A stretch of 64,000 nucleotides of DNA from Bacteroidota bacterium. Lineage in GTDB: Bacteria; Bacteroidota; Bacteroidia; Bacteroidales; F082. The stretch's first letter is position 1. Each line of letters opens with the position of its first letter. Position numbers and translations under genes: made by a program. Below, piece after piece: positions 43,186 to 52,290 of the stretch. Where the stretch lies: contig JACNJS010000035.1 of NCBI GenBank assembly GCA_014382445.1, positions 158,985 through 222,984 on the forward strand, read 5' to 3'. The notes under the pieces were generated by a model. The model saw only the letters and a program-made list of their open reading frames with translations, was not told the DNA's origin and did no database searches.

Positions 43186-45012
43186 ATGAGCAAAAAACAC
43201 ACATTTCATATTCCTGTTATGGGAATTGGTTTTACCATTGATACCCCATTAAAAGTTTCTCAGTACGGAATTGATTCTGCGGTATCCCTGGTTGATGATA
43301 CTCTTCTTGAAAAATTAAGAAAAATGTACAGCGAGAAATTTGAAATCCCTTTTCAGGAAATTTCGGAAAAAATTGACGATTTCAGAGCAAAAAGGATTAC
43401 CTCTTATCTTAATTTTTTAAACGATCAGGTAGAAAAGAAATTTGAGGAATTAAAAAATGCTACTTTTGAAAAAGGTAATGAAATAAAGGAATATTTCAAT
43501 ATGTTGCCCGATAGCTCTACCCTAAAGCAAGAATTCAATAGTTTAACCGAAAAATATTTTAATTTAACTGAAATAAAAAACTGGCTAAAAAATAACTTGT
43601 CATTGGGCAGCATTGATGTAAATATTATGACCAAAATTGATAAGGATAATTATTCAAATAATGAAAAATTACCTATCGAATATAATGATGCCCATGCTGC
43701 GTTAAGAGGATTTGCTAATAGCGAACTAAATTCTTCCGTTGTATTATCGGCAGGAATGAATCCCAGATTATACAGTTATATTGAGCAGTTTAAAGATTTT
43801 TTTCCTGATGAAAGTGGTGAAATAAAAAAGAAAATTATACTAAAAGTAAGCGACTACAGATCCGCATTGATACAAGGCAAATTTTTAGCAAAAAAAGGTC
43901 TATGGGTAAGTGAGTACAGAATTGAATCAGGTCTTAATTGTGGTGGCCATGCTTTTGCTACTGATGGATATTTAATGGGGCCGATACTTGCCGAATTTAA
44001 AGAAAATCGGAAAGAATTAATTAAATCAGTTCACGATATCCTTATCACAGCACTTTCTCAAAAAAATCTTCAGATACCAAAAACAGTATTACCTCTTAAA
44101 ATTACCGCTCAGGGAGGTGTTGGCACAGCCGAGGAACATCAATTTCTAATTGATCATTATCAAATCGATTCGGTTGGTTGGGGAACGCCCTTTCTCTTAG
44201 TGCCTGAAGCTACAACGGTTGATGATTATACTCTTAATGAATTAATCGATTCCCGGGAGAATGATCTGTATTTAAGTAATATATCCCCGTTAGGTGTACC
44301 ATTTAATAGTTTGAAAGGTAATACTAAAGATATTGAAAAACTATCACTGGTTGAGAAAGGAATACCGGGCAGTACATGTCCAAAAAAATATCTTGTTTCT
44401 AACAAAGAGTTTACTGAAAAGCCAATTTGTACAGCCTCAATTCGATATCAACGATTAAAAATAAAGGAATTGGAAAATGAAGGATTATCACATGATGAAT
44501 ACCAGGTAAAATATGATAGTATCGTTGACAAATCATGCATTTGCGTGGGATTAGGCACATCTGCTTTGTTAGTTAATAAACTGGACACTACGATTGAAGG
44601 CGAGGGGGTTTCAGTTTGTCCGGGTCCAAATATGGCGTATTTCTCAAAAATATCAAGCTTAAAGGAAATGATAGATCATATTTATGGAAGGGCAAATATT
44701 ATTACCAGAACCGATCGCCCAAATATGTTTTTAAAAGAGTTAAAGATTTACATTGATTATCTGAAAAATAAAATTGATGAATCAAAGGTTTCCAAAACAG
44801 ATAAACAACATAAGTATCTGCTAACCTTTGCTGATAATCTAAAAGAAGGGATTAACTATTATTCCGGATTATTTAGCGAGTTGAAAGACAAATTTGAAGA
44901 TACTAAATTGAGTATTCTAGTTGATTTGGATGAGTGTCGTACAGCGTTAAATATATTAAAATTAAAAATATACAAACAATCCTTAATACCTGTTGTAGCT
45001 CAAACAGCCTAA
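43186..45012 (+). CDS. Uncharacterised protein with a probable FMN-type TIM barrel
   Basis: This 608-residue cytoplasmic protein belongs to no family I can name with certainty. Residues about 200-400 look like a nitronate-monooxygenase or glutamate-synthase-type barrel: KIILKVSDYRSALIQGKFLAKKG, SGLNCGGHAFATDGYLMGPI, ITAQGGVGTAEEHQFLIDHY and WGTPFLLVPEATTV. The glycine-rich GGVGTAEEH would sit where FMN phosphate binds. An N-terminal helical region (residues 30-150) and a C-terminal part with several cysteines (PGSTCPKKYL, PICTASIRY, KSCICVGLG, GVSVCPGPNM) flank it. These cysteines could hold an Fe-S cluster. It opens a unit with the FAD enzyme downstream. No signal peptide. Confidence 0.55.
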   Translation: MSKKHTFHIPVMGIGFTIDTPLKVSQYGIDSAVSLVDDTLLEKLRKMYSEKFEIPFQEISEKIDDFRAKRITSYLNFLNDQVEKKFEELKNATFEKGNEIKEYFNMLPDSSTLKQEFNSLTEKYFNLTEIKNWLKNNLSLGSIDVNIMTKIDKDNYSNNEKLPIEYNDAHAALRGFANSELNSSVVLSAGMNPRLYSYIEQFKDFFPDESGEIKKKIILKVSDYRSALIQGKFLAKKGLWVSEYRIESGLNCGGHAFATDGYLMGPILAEFKENRKELIKSVHDILITALSQKNLQIPKTVLPLKITAQGGVGTAEEHQFLIDHYQIDSVGWGTPFLLVPEATTVDDYTLNELIDSRENDLYLSNISPLGVPFNSLKGNTKDIEKLSLVEKGIPGSTCPKKYLVSNKEFTEKPICTASIRYQRLKIKELENEGLSHDEYQVKYDSIVDKSCICVGLGTSALLVNKLDTTIEGEGVSVCPGPNMAYFSKISSLKEMIDHIYGRANIITRTDRPNMFLKELKIYIDYLKNKIDESKVSKTDKQHKYLLTFADNLKEGINYYSGLFSELKDKFEDTKLSILVDLDECRTALNILKLKIYKQSLIPVVAQTA

Positions 45013-45092
45013 TGGAGATGACTTTTTAAACAAGTTTAAGTTCTTTCCCATCAAAAAACGTCCGTTCAATCTTTTTGTTATTTTTGGCGGAT

Positions 45093-46448
45093 ATGGAGAT
45101 TAATAATCTTAAAATAAAAGATGGTTCCAATATTGCCATTGTTGGAGGAGGTCCTTCAGGCAGTTTTTTTACATATTTTACTTTCGAACTTGCCGAACAA
45201 CTTGACCTTCATATTAATATTGACATAATTGAAGGGAAGGACTTTAATAGCTGTGGCCCATCAGGTTGCAACCAATGTGGGGGTATTGTTTCTGAATCAC
45301 TAATCCAAATGTTATCTGGTGATGGGATTATTTTACCTGCAGAAGTAATCCGGCAAGGAATTGAATCCTATACGTTTCATCTTGAGCAGGGAAATGTAGT
45401 AATTGAAGCTTCTGCTGACGAACAAAAAATCGCTTCTATGTTCAGAGGGCTTGGCCCCTTAGGATGTATCCCTGATGATCGCAAAAGTTTCGACAATCAC
45501 CTGATGGAATTATGTGCAGCGAAAGGGGCAAATATTATCCGTGACAGGGTTATTGAGATGGAAAGAAAAAAGGATGGAATAATCCTTAGGGCCAAAAATA
45601 ATTTTGAAAAAGAATATGATCTTGTTGTAGGAGCTGTTGGGCTTAACAAAACGACGTTGGAATTGTTTAGTGATCTTTGTCCGTCTTTTATACTTCCAAA
45701 AACAACCCGAACATTTATTTGTGAAATTCAAATAGATGAAAACCAGATTAATAAATATTTTGGTAATTCAATGCATGTTTTTCTTCTTAATTTACCCAAT
45801 ATCAAGTTTGGAGCATTAATACCGAAAGCCAGGTATGTTACCCTCGTATTATTAGGAGCAGATATCAACACCGAAATTGTAGCAAGTTTTCTTGAGTCGG
45901 AACCAGTTAAAAAGTGTTTTCCTCCAAACACCGATCTTAAAAGTATTATAACATGCCAGTGCTATCCTAATATTAACATTAAGGGTGCAAAATCTGCATA
46001 CGCCGACAGGGTGGTACTTATTGGTGATTCATCCACTTCAAAACTGTATAAAAATGGCATTGGAGCAGCTTATTTAACAGCTAAGGCTGCAGCTAATACT
46101 GTATTATTTCAAGGAATATCGTCGGTACACTTTAAAAAGCATTTTCAACCCACGTGTAATAAACTAGAGAAGGATAATAATATCGGCAAGTTTATTTTCA
46201 AAATTACATCTAGTGTTCAACAATCGGTAATATTGAAAAGTGCACTACTTAGGATGGTTGTTAATGAGAAACAAAAAGAAAGATATAAACGAAAAATGAG
46301 CTCCATCCTTTGGGATATATTTACGGGTAGCGCTCCATATAAAAATATTTTTGTGAGGTTTTTAAATCCGGGAACTATCTTTACATTTGTATGGAATACT
46401 ATTGGTGCAATGGCTCGGATGGTAAAGTATAATAAATATGAACTTTAA
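45093..46448 (+). CDS. FAD-dependent oxidoreductase (geranylgeranyl reductase-like)
   Basis: This flavoprotein belongs to the geranylgeranyl-reductase-like branch of the para-hydroxybenzoate hydroxylase fold. The ORF track starts at a TTG at 45075, but the ATG at 45093 is the better start, giving 451 residues. It has the FAD motif NIAIVGGGPSGSFFTYF, a cysteine cluster CGPSGCNQCGGIVSES unusual for the family, LVVGAVGLNKTTLELF, and VVLIGDSSTSKLYKNGIGAAYLTAK for the second FAD site. No membrane segments. The C-terminal 60 residues carry a basic stretch (KEKQKERYKRKMSS). A TATTTTTG element ends 6 bp before the ATG, so transcripts might be leaderless. It probably acts with its neighbours in reducing an isoprenoid or related lipid, which is inference. 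Confidence 0.75.
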   Translation: MEINNLKIKDGSNIAIVGGGPSGSFFTYFTFELAEQLDLHINIDIIEGKDFNSCGPSGCNQCGGIVSESLIQMLSGDGIILPAEVIRQGIESYTFHLEQGNVVIEASADEQKIASMFRGLGPLGCIPDDRKSFDNHLMELCAAKGANIIRDRVIEMERKKDGIILRAKNNFEKEYDLVVGAVGLNKTTLELFSDLCPSFILPKTTRTFICEIQIDENQINKYFGNSMHVFLLNLPNIKFGALIPKARYVTLVLLGADINTEIVASFLESEPVKKCFPPNTDLKSIITCQCYPNINIKGAKSAYADRVVLIGDSSTSKLYKNGIGAAYLTAKAAANTVLFQGISSVHFKKHFQPTCNKLEKDNNIGKFIFKITSSVQQSVILKSALLRMVVNEKQKERYKRKMSSILWDIFTGSAPYKNIFVRFLNPGTIFTFVWNTIGAMARMVKYNKYEL

Positions 46449-46472
46449 ATATTATTGCATTTTTGAAGAATC

Positions 46473-47228
46473 ATGACCGGTATACCTGAGATTCATAAGG
46501 CAGAAGATAACCAGAAGCAACCCCCAACAAGGAGCAGGAATATATTAACTGATATCAAGTATTTTTTGCTGAATAAACCAACAGTACATACTCTTATTAA
46601 ATTCAACTCCGAAGAAGAAAGAAGGAACTATTGTGAAAGTATTCTGCAACGAACAGGCATTGAAGTTGATAACTTTAAAATACTCAACATTCATAGAATT
46701 GGAATTGAAGCCCCAGCTAGTTATGTGTTTGATGAACTGCTTAAATGGAATGGTGATTCTTCATGCTGGCCTAATCATATCGCTAAGGTTAACCTTCAAG
46801 ACAAAAAACTGGAAAAAATTCAAATTTTTCTATTCGGTTGTTCTCCACATATTTTCGGACTGAAAAATGGAATATTTGGATTTAAATTGATGCATTTATT
46901 TGACTTGAATGCGATTACCATCCAGCGAACACCTGCTCCATTCGATTTTGACAATGCCCGGTTTCTTCTTTACCGATGTAAGGGAGGATACCCTATTGGA
47001 GTATTTTCAATATATGTTAGAACCTCTATCCCTGAACGAGGTGAAAATGAAATGACGCAATTGTTTATGATGGTTGGATTTGATTTTTATGGTAATAAAA
47101 CTTTATCAAAAATGAAATTTATTCGTCGAATTTGGGAATCTCTTCATGATCGTGTAACTGCAAATGTAACAAGCAGGTTTAAGCAATTATGCGAGTGGCA
47201 ATTTGATAAATTTGTAGATGGTAAATAA
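46473..47228 (+). CDS. Hypothetical protein downstream of the FAD oxidoreductase
   Basis: This 251-residue protein is not recognised. It has no signal peptide or membrane segment. After a polar N-terminal tail (about 40 residues, GIPEIHKAEDNQKQPPTRS) there is an alpha/beta body: NILNIHRIGIEAPASYVFDELLKWNGDSSCWPN resembles the start of an SRPBCC-type lipid-binding fold, and it ends with strands SIYVRTSIPERG and MMVGFDFYGNKTLSKMK and a C-terminal helix DRVTANVTSRFKQLCEWQ. The lipid-binding resemblance fits an FAD reductase acting on a hydrophobic substrate, but this is speculation. It follows that gene by 24 bp on the same strand. Confidence 0.5.
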   Translation: MTGIPEIHKAEDNQKQPPTRSRNILTDIKYFLLNKPTVHTLIKFNSEEERRNYCESILQRTGIEVDNFKILNIHRIGIEAPASYVFDELLKWNGDSSCWPNHIAKVNLQDKKLEKIQIFLFGCSPHIFGLKNGIFGFKLMHLFDLNAITIQRTPAPFDFDNARFLLYRCKGGYPIGVFSIYVRTSIPERGENEMTQLFMMVGFDFYGNKTLSKMKFIRRIWESLHDRVTANVTSRFKQLCEWQFDKFVDGK

Positions 47229-47488
47229 TTGATAAGATTGGTAAGTGTTAAAATCATCTTTTTTAAAAGTTATTTTATAATCTTTTCAACATAACTCCTG
47301 AATTTTTAACCAAGTGTACAATCAAAACTAACTCTACAATTTTGGTTTTCATAACAAGCTGAATTATTAACTGATGCTAGTATATATATATGTAATTATG
47401 TGTATAACAGTAAGATGGTGAAATAATCCAAAATCCTAACATATCTAACAGGCAGTATATGAGATATATAGCCAAATATTCAAAATAG

Positions 47489-47518
47489 TTGCAAATAATA
47501 AATACTTTTTTATATTTG
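47489..47518 (+). promoter_or_regulatory. Candidate promoter of the rrf2-cytochrome operon
   Basis: TTG (47489..47491), a 19-bp spacer and TATATTTG (47511..47518) give a near-consensus Bacteroidota promoter, 32 bp upstream of the Rrf2-family gene. In the 322-bp gap 47229-47550, the only other notable content is a short TATATATA run near 47380. Confidence 0.5.
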
Positions 47519-47550
47519 CATCCTATAAGTTTAGTAGCATTGATGGGATT

Positions 47551-47961
47551 ATGAAAATTCACACCAAAGTAAGGTATGGTTTGAGGGCAATGATTGAGAT
47601 TGCCAATAATAAATCACTAAACGGTCTTTTTCAAAAGCAAATTTCTGCAAATCAAAAAATTCCGTTAAAATATTTGGATTCAATAATCATGGGGTTAAAA
47701 AATACAGGATTAATAGTAAATTTTGCAGGTAAAAGTAGCGGGTATGTACTGTCGAAACAACCAAATGAAATTTCGGTTTATGATATTTATCGAGCATTTG
47801 AACCTGAGTTAACATTGGTGAATTGTTCATATGAAGGTACACAATGTGAGCAATTTGATATTTGCCCTTCCAAAGATTATTGGTACGAACTGAATAATGA
47901 AATAAAAAATAAAATGAAATCATCGAAGCTTCTCGAATTTATAAATGAAAACGCACAATGA
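47551..47961 (+). CDS. Rrf2 family transcriptional regulator (probable Fe-S sensor)
   Basis: This winged-helix regulator of the Rrf2 family is 136 residues long. The N-terminal helix-turn-helix reads KVRYGLRAMIEIANNKSLNGLFQ and ISANQKIPLKYLDSIIMGLKNTGLIVNFAGKSSGYVLSK. It carries three cysteines in the C-terminal region (VNCSYEGTQCEQFDICPSKDYW), the pattern that holds a [2Fe-2S] or [4Fe-4S] cluster in IscR and NsrR. Such proteins sense iron-sulfur status, nitric oxide or redox state. It is the first gene of the cytochrome operon and overlaps the next gene by 4 bp (ATGA), so it probably controls its own operon. Confidence 0.9.
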   Translation: MKIHTKVRYGLRAMIEIANNKSLNGLFQKQISANQKIPLKYLDSIIMGLKNTGLIVNFAGKSSGYVLSKQPNEISVYDIYRAFEPELTLVNCSYEGTQCEQFDICPSKDYWYELNNEIKNKMKSSKLLEFINENAQ

Positions 47962-48515
47962 AAGACTTTAACAACAAATTTCTAAAAATATTTTTTGTAC
48001 TATTAGTATTATTATATGGATGTAGCGAAAGCCATTTTTTTAAGCAGGACATGGTAAATGCTGAAGCATTGACAAGCTCTGATGAACAGAAGAACAATAT
48101 AGCAGTTGCTAAACCACCATTTAGTGAAGATATTTTCCCATGTTCCGAATGCCATGCTGAGCAGGAAACGAATCCTGAAAGAAGATTATTGGATATGCAT
48201 GAAGAGATTGTCGACTCTTTCCATCATGATAGTGAAAACCGTTGGTGTCTTGATTGTCATGACGCCGATAACAGGGATTTCTTGAGACTTGCAAGTGGCA
48301 GTTTATTAAAATTTGAAGAATCATATAAGCTATGCGGACAATGTCATGGTGATAAACTTCGTGATTGGAAGGTTGGAGTTCATGGTAAACGTACTGGTGA
48401 TTGGAATGGAAATAAACAATATCTACTTTGCGTACATTGCCACAATCCGCATTCGCCTAAATTTGAATCATTACAACCGTTGCCCCCTCCTGTTCGACAA
48501 GAGGATATTTATTGA
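47958..48515 (+). CDS. Four-haem cytochrome c lipoprotein (module A)
   Basis: This 185-residue exported protein has a signal ending LLVLLYGCSESHF, where the Cys looks like a lipid-attachment site. It contains four CxxCH haem sites: CSECH, CLDCH, CGQCH and CVHCH, with further His residues for axial ligation. The C-terminus is rich in proline. It starts module A, being followed by the small Tat protein, an iron-sulfur protein and an NrfD protein. It would act in the periplasm or on the outer leaflet as electron acceptor or donor for that membrane complex. Confidence 0.9.
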   Translation: MKDFNNKFLKIFFVLLVLLYGCSESHFFKQDMVNAEALTSSDEQKNNIAVAKPPFSEDIFPCSECHAEQETNPERRLLDMHEEIVDSFHHDSENRWCLDCHDADNRDFLRLASGSLLKFEESYKLCGQCHGDKLRDWKVGVHGKRTGDWNGNKQYLLCVHCHNPHSPKFESLQPLPPPVRQEDIY

Positions 48516-48541
48516 TATATTTTTTAAAATACAGAATAATC

Positions 48542-48781
48542 ATGCAAAAAACTGATAATAGTCCGAGAAGAGATTTTTTAAAAAAGATACCTATAGCAAT
48601 TGTTTCGATTAGTGCTTTTTCTTTTTTGAATCGAAAAAAATCTAATAATCATTCTGAACTGAAATTTAATACTCTGTCGAAGGCTGAAGCGGATGAAATT
48701 ATTAATAATGATAGTTCATCTGGTTCAATGCAACTTAAACCTGCACCGGCCCCTGTTGCACAAAAAAACATAAAGGGATAA
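48542..48781 (+). CDS. Small Tat-exported protein resembling the N-terminus of its neighbour
   Basis: The ORF track opens at 48512, but the Met at residue 11 (48542) starts a twin-arginine signal (NSPRRDFLKKIPIAIVSISA), giving 79 residues. After the signal comes LKFNTLSKAEADEIINND, close to QNFRTLSKAEKNDIVKNLEK in the iron-sulfur protein that follows. It has no cysteine clusters and ends in a Pro/Ala-rich tail. It looks like a truncated duplicate of the neighbour's leader region, kept in frame, and may be a small accessory subunit that rides the Tat pathway. No family is known to me. Confidence 0.7.
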   Translation: MQKTDNSPRRDFLKKIPIAIVSISAFSFLNRKKSNNHSELKFNTLSKAEADEIINNDSSSGSMQLKPAPAPVAQKNIKG

Positions 48782-48813
48782 TTTTATAAATATTGATAAC
48801 GATTTTGTAAAGT

Positions 48814-49713
48814 ATGCAGAAAAAAGAAAAAAATAATTCACGACGGAATTTCTTGAAAAAATTACCTGTTTTGGCTTTGGGAACTGTTGCATTAGCAGGT
48901 TGTAGTTCAGAAGAGTTAGATGAATTTTTTCAACAAAATTTCAGAACATTATCAAAAGCAGAAAAAAATGATATTGTAAAGAATCTTGAGAAAAAGTATT
49001 CTGAAAAATATGGTAAGGAGTTTGTAGTATCAGATAAGCCTGCTACTGAAGGAATTTTATTTGGATATGCTCTCGATTTATCCCGATGTATAGGATGCCG
49101 AAAATGTGTTTATGCTTGTGTTGAGGAAAATAATCAATCTCGTGAACCTCAGGTTCACTGGATACAGGTGCTTCGGATGGAAAATGAAAAGGGTATCGAT
49201 GTGCATTATGCCAATGTTCATTATAATCCTGATTTGGTTCCGGAAAAGGGTCATTTCTACATGCCAGTTGCTTGTCAGCAATGTAGAAATCCTCAATGTA
49301 CTACTGTTTGTCCAACTAAAGCAACCTGGCAAACCGAAGATGGAATTGTTGTAGTTGATTATAACTGGTGTATTGGTTGCCGATATTGTATGGCTGCCTG
49401 TCCTTATGGCGCCAGGCATTTTAATTGGGGTGAGCCAAATATTCCAGATGAAGAGGTTAATCCAATAACTCATTATTTAGGGAATCGGCCAAGAACTAAA
49501 GGTGTTGTCGAGAAATGCACTTTCTGCATTCAACGTGTTCGAGATGGAAAATACCCTTCTTGTGTTGAAATATGCCCTACAGGTTCACGAAAATTTGGAA
49601 ACTTGCTAGACCCTGATAGCGAAATAAGATACATATTAGAAAATAAGCGTGTTCTTGTTTTTAAAGAAGAGCTTAACACACAACCTAAATTCTATTATTT
49701 CTTCGGTGTCTAA
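48814..49713 (+). CDS. Tat-exported 4x[4Fe-4S] electron-transfer subunit (module A)
   Basis: This 299-residue periplasmic ferredoxin is of the NrfC/HybA/PsrB type. It has a twin-arginine signal (SRRNFLKKLPVLALGTVALAG) followed by a Cys (LAGCSSEE) that could be lipidated, then the TLSKAEKNDIV segment. Four cluster sets follow: CIGCRKCVYACVEEN, CQQCRNPQCTTVCPTKA, CIGCRYCMAACPYGARH, and CTFCIQRVRDGKYPSCVEICPTGSRKFG. This is the usual electron wire between an NrfD quinone site and a catalytic or cytochrome partner. No molybdopterin partner is encoded nearby, so the tetrahaem lipoprotein (47958) is the probable partner. Confidence 0.93.
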   Translation: MQKKEKNNSRRNFLKKLPVLALGTVALAGCSSEELDEFFQQNFRTLSKAEKNDIVKNLEKKYSEKYGKEFVVSDKPATEGILFGYALDLSRCIGCRKCVYACVEENNQSREPQVHWIQVLRMENEKGIDVHYANVHYNPDLVPEKGHFYMPVACQQCRNPQCTTVCPTKATWQTEDGIVVVDYNWCIGCRYCMAACPYGARHFNWGEPNIPDEEVNPITHYLGNRPRTKGVVEKCTFCIQRVRDGKYPSCVEICPTGSRKFGNLLDPDSEIRYILENKRVLVFKEELNTQPKFYYFFGV

Positions 49714-49749
49714 TTTTATCTTTTTTAATCATTTGATAAATTAATAATT

Positions 49750-50994
49750 ATGAGTTTTTTACGATTTATAAACGGATCATTTAAAATTATTGTCAATGGA
49801 GGAAGAGTTTATTATTCCTGTATATTTTTTCTGCTTGTATTAATTGTGTGGGGAGCACTTGGGTATTATGATCAACTGCAAGAAGGTCTGATTGTGACAA
49901 ATATGAGAGATTCTGTTTCATGGGGTTTCTATATTGGAAATTTTACTTTTTTAGTAGGGGTTGCAGCAGCTGCAGTTATGCTTGTAATTCCCGCATATAT
50001 ATACGACTGGAAACCAATTAAAGAAATTGTAATTTTTGGCGAAATATTAGCCATTTGCGCTGTTATTATGTGCATAGCTTTTATTGTGGTTGATATTGGA
50101 GAACCACTTCGTTTTTGGCATATGCTTCCTATTGTTGGAACAATGAATTTCCCATCTTCGATTTTGTCGTGGGACTTTTTTGCTCTCTTCACTTATTTTA
50201 TATTAAATTTAGTAATTGTTACACACTTATTATATAAACAATTTCATAAAAAAGAATATAACAAATCCTTCATATTGCCATTGGTATTATTAAGTATTCC
50301 AGCCGCAATAGCAATTCATACTGTAACTGCATTTCTTTTTAATGCTCTTCCTGCCCGACCTTTTTGGAATAGCGCTTTACTTGCTCCCCGGTTTTTAGCT
50401 TCTGCTTTTTGTTCGGGTCCTGCAATACTAATACTACTCTTTCAGGTTCTTCGAAAAACAACAAAATTTGAAATTAAGGATGAAGTTATTTTTACAATTG
50501 CCGAACTAATGGTTTACGCAATGTTTATCTATCTATTCTTTACGGTTTCTGAATTATTTAAAGAATTCTACTCTGATACTGAACATCTTGTTTATTGGGA
50601 ATATTTATTATTAGGAGTTGAGAAAAACAGGGAGATTGTATTTTACAGTTGGTCGTCGATTGCAATGGGCTTCACTGCATTTCTACTATTTTTAATTCCA
50701 AAAACCCGAAAAAACCTTCTCACATTAAATATTGGAGCAGTTTTAATTTATTTCAGTGTTTATATGGAAAAAGGAATAACTTTAATTATACCAGGGTTTA
50801 CTCCCGATTCACTAGGGCAGTATTTATTTTATGTTCCTTCTGATATTGAAATACGTACAGCTGTTATGATTTTCTCAGGTGGTGCATTGCTCTTTACTTT
50901 TATTTCAAAAATATCTATTGCAATTTTATTTGAGGGATTTAGTATTGATAGTTTACAAAAGAAGAGCGTTGAATCGAATACTCAAACCGTTTGA
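49750..50994 (+). CDS. NrfD/PsrC-like membrane subunit (module A)
   Basis: This 414-residue inner-membrane protein has about ten helices and belongs to the NrfD/PsrC group, which oxidises menaquinol or reduces menaquinone next to an iron-sulfur subunit. Features are SWGFYIGNFTFLVGVAAAAVML in the first helices, GEPLRFWHMLPIVGTMNFPSSILSWDFFALF, and PARPFWNSALLAPRFLASAFCSGPA. No haem ligand pattern was noted. It follows the iron-sulfur gene by 36 bp, completing module A (cytochrome / small Tat / Fe-S / NrfD). Confidence 0.9.
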   Translation: MSFLRFINGSFKIIVNGGRVYYSCIFFLLVLIVWGALGYYDQLQEGLIVTNMRDSVSWGFYIGNFTFLVGVAAAAVMLVIPAYIYDWKPIKEIVIFGEILAICAVIMCIAFIVVDIGEPLRFWHMLPIVGTMNFPSSILSWDFFALFTYFILNLVIVTHLLYKQFHKKEYNKSFILPLVLLSIPAAIAIHTVTAFLFNALPARPFWNSALLAPRFLASAFCSGPAILILLFQVLRKTTKFEIKDEVIFTIAELMVYAMFIYLFFTVSELFKEFYSDTEHLVYWEYLLLGVEKNREIVFYSWSSIAMGFTAFLLFLIPKTRKNLLTLNIGAVLIYFSVYMEKGITLIIPGFTPDSLGQYLFYVPSDIEIRTAVMIFSGGALLFTFISKISIAILFEGFSIDSLQKKSVESNTQTV

Positions 50995-51094
50995 TTAATA
51001 AGCACACTAGATTTTTAATAAGTAATATTGTTTGTAATCATAAAATAAATATAATGATCAAAAAACAACTTAACCAACTAACATTTAAATTATT

Positions 51095-51535
51095 ATGCCA
51101 CTTCAAGTAAAACGATTATTGATAGTTTTTGTCCTATTTATTGGGATAATGTTAGGTCTTAAATATTTTCTAACTCCTGAATCATGGAGAGAATATGGAG
51201 CCTATCGCGGAAACGCTCTTACAGAAATTTCAGATAAAGAGGCCAAATATGTTCAAACTGAAACATGTGCTATGTGTCATGATTCCATCGCCGAATTAAA
51301 AACTCAAGGTGCGCATAAGTCAATTCAATGTGAAATTTGTCACGGTCCCGGATATAAGCATATTGATGATGAAAATATTGATATGAACATACCCGACGAC
51401 AATCAATTTTGTATGAGATGTCATTCAAAAAATGCTGCCAGTCCGCAAAGTATAATTAAACAAATTGATGCTGTTGAACACAGTGAAGGTGAAGAATGTA
51501 TAAATTGTCATAATCCACATCAGCCATGGCTATAA
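51095..51535 (+). CDS. Four-haem cytochrome c, membrane-anchored (module B)
   Basis: This 146-residue cytochrome has an N-terminal membrane anchor (VKRLLIVFVLFIGIMLGLKYFL) and four CxxCH sites: CAMCH, CEICH, CMRCH and CINCH. It is shorter than the module A cytochrome and not lipidated. Its last 10 bp overlap the start of the next gene, so translation is coupled. It would receive or deliver electrons at the periplasmic face of the second NrfD module. Confidence 0.9.
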   Translation: MPLQVKRLLIVFVLFIGIMLGLKYFLTPESWREYGAYRGNALTEISDKEAKYVQTETCAMCHDSIAELKTQGAHKSIQCEICHGPGYKHIDDENIDMNIPDDNQFCMRCHSKNAASPQSIIKQIDAVEHSEGEECINCHNPHQPWL

Positions 51536-52290
51536 AAAAAGAAAATTCATCAAGACGCGATTTCATAAAGAACTCCAGCATGTTTGCAGGAGGCATAGTA
51601 TTGGTTTCATTATTGAATCCATTAAAAATGGTTTATGCAACAAAAAAACCTAAAGGTAAGGGTAAGTGGTACGGAATAGGTATTGATATCGAAAAATGTA
51701 TTGGCTGTGCCAGTTGTGCAAGAGCCTGTAAAGTTGAAAACGATGTTCCTAATGAGCCATTTTTCTTTCGAAATTGGGTTGAACAATATACCATCACTAA
51801 TGACGACGAGATTAAAGTTTCATCGCCAAACGGTGGTATTGATGGCTTTAAACAGCCGGTACCTGATGATGAAATTTATAAAACATTTTTTGTACCAAAA
51901 ATGTGTAACCATTGTGCAAAATCACCTTGTACTCAGGTTTGCCCGGTAGGTGCCTCCTTCGAATCTCCCGAGGGTATTGCTTTAGTCGATAAGAGTTATT
52001 GTATAGGTTGCGGATATTGTGTTCAGTCTTGTCCTTACGGTTGTCGCTATATTGATATGGAAAATGGGGTAGTTGATAAATGTACACTTTGCTACCATCG
52101 CTTACAAAAAGGTTTGGATCCTGCATGTATGATGGCTTGCCCAACAGGAGCCAGAATATATGGTGATTTAAATGATAAAGAAAGTGCAGTGTCAGTATTT
52201 ATCAAAGAAAATAATTGTGCCGTATTAAAACCACAATTAAATACAGAGTCTAAATTATTTTATAACGATTTAAGTCAGGAGGTACACTAA
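51526..52290 (+). CDS. Tat-exported 4x[4Fe-4S] electron-transfer subunit (module B)
   Basis: This 254-residue ferredoxin has a twin-arginine signal (NSSRRDFIKNSSMFAGGIVLVSLL) and four cluster motifs: CIGCASCARACKVEN, CNHCAKSPCTQVCPVGASF, CIGCGYCVQSCPYGCRYI and CTLCYHRLQKGLDPACMMACPTGARIYG. It is of the DsrO/NrfC type and smaller than the module A copy. The start codon lies within the last 10 bp of the cytochrome gene, and its stop overlaps the next ATG by one base (TAATG). The tight coupling implies a stoichiometric complex. Confidence 0.93.
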   Translation: MAIKKENSSRRDFIKNSSMFAGGIVLVSLLNPLKMVYATKKPKGKGKWYGIGIDIEKCIGCASCARACKVENDVPNEPFFFRNWVEQYTITNDDEIKVSSPNGGIDGFKQPVPDDEIYKTFFVPKMCNHCAKSPCTQVCPVGASFESPEGIALVDKSYCIGCGYCVQSCPYGCRYIDMENGVVDKCTLCYHRLQKGLDPACMMACPTGARIYGDLNDKESAVSVFIKENNCAVLKPQLNTESKLFYNDLSQEVH

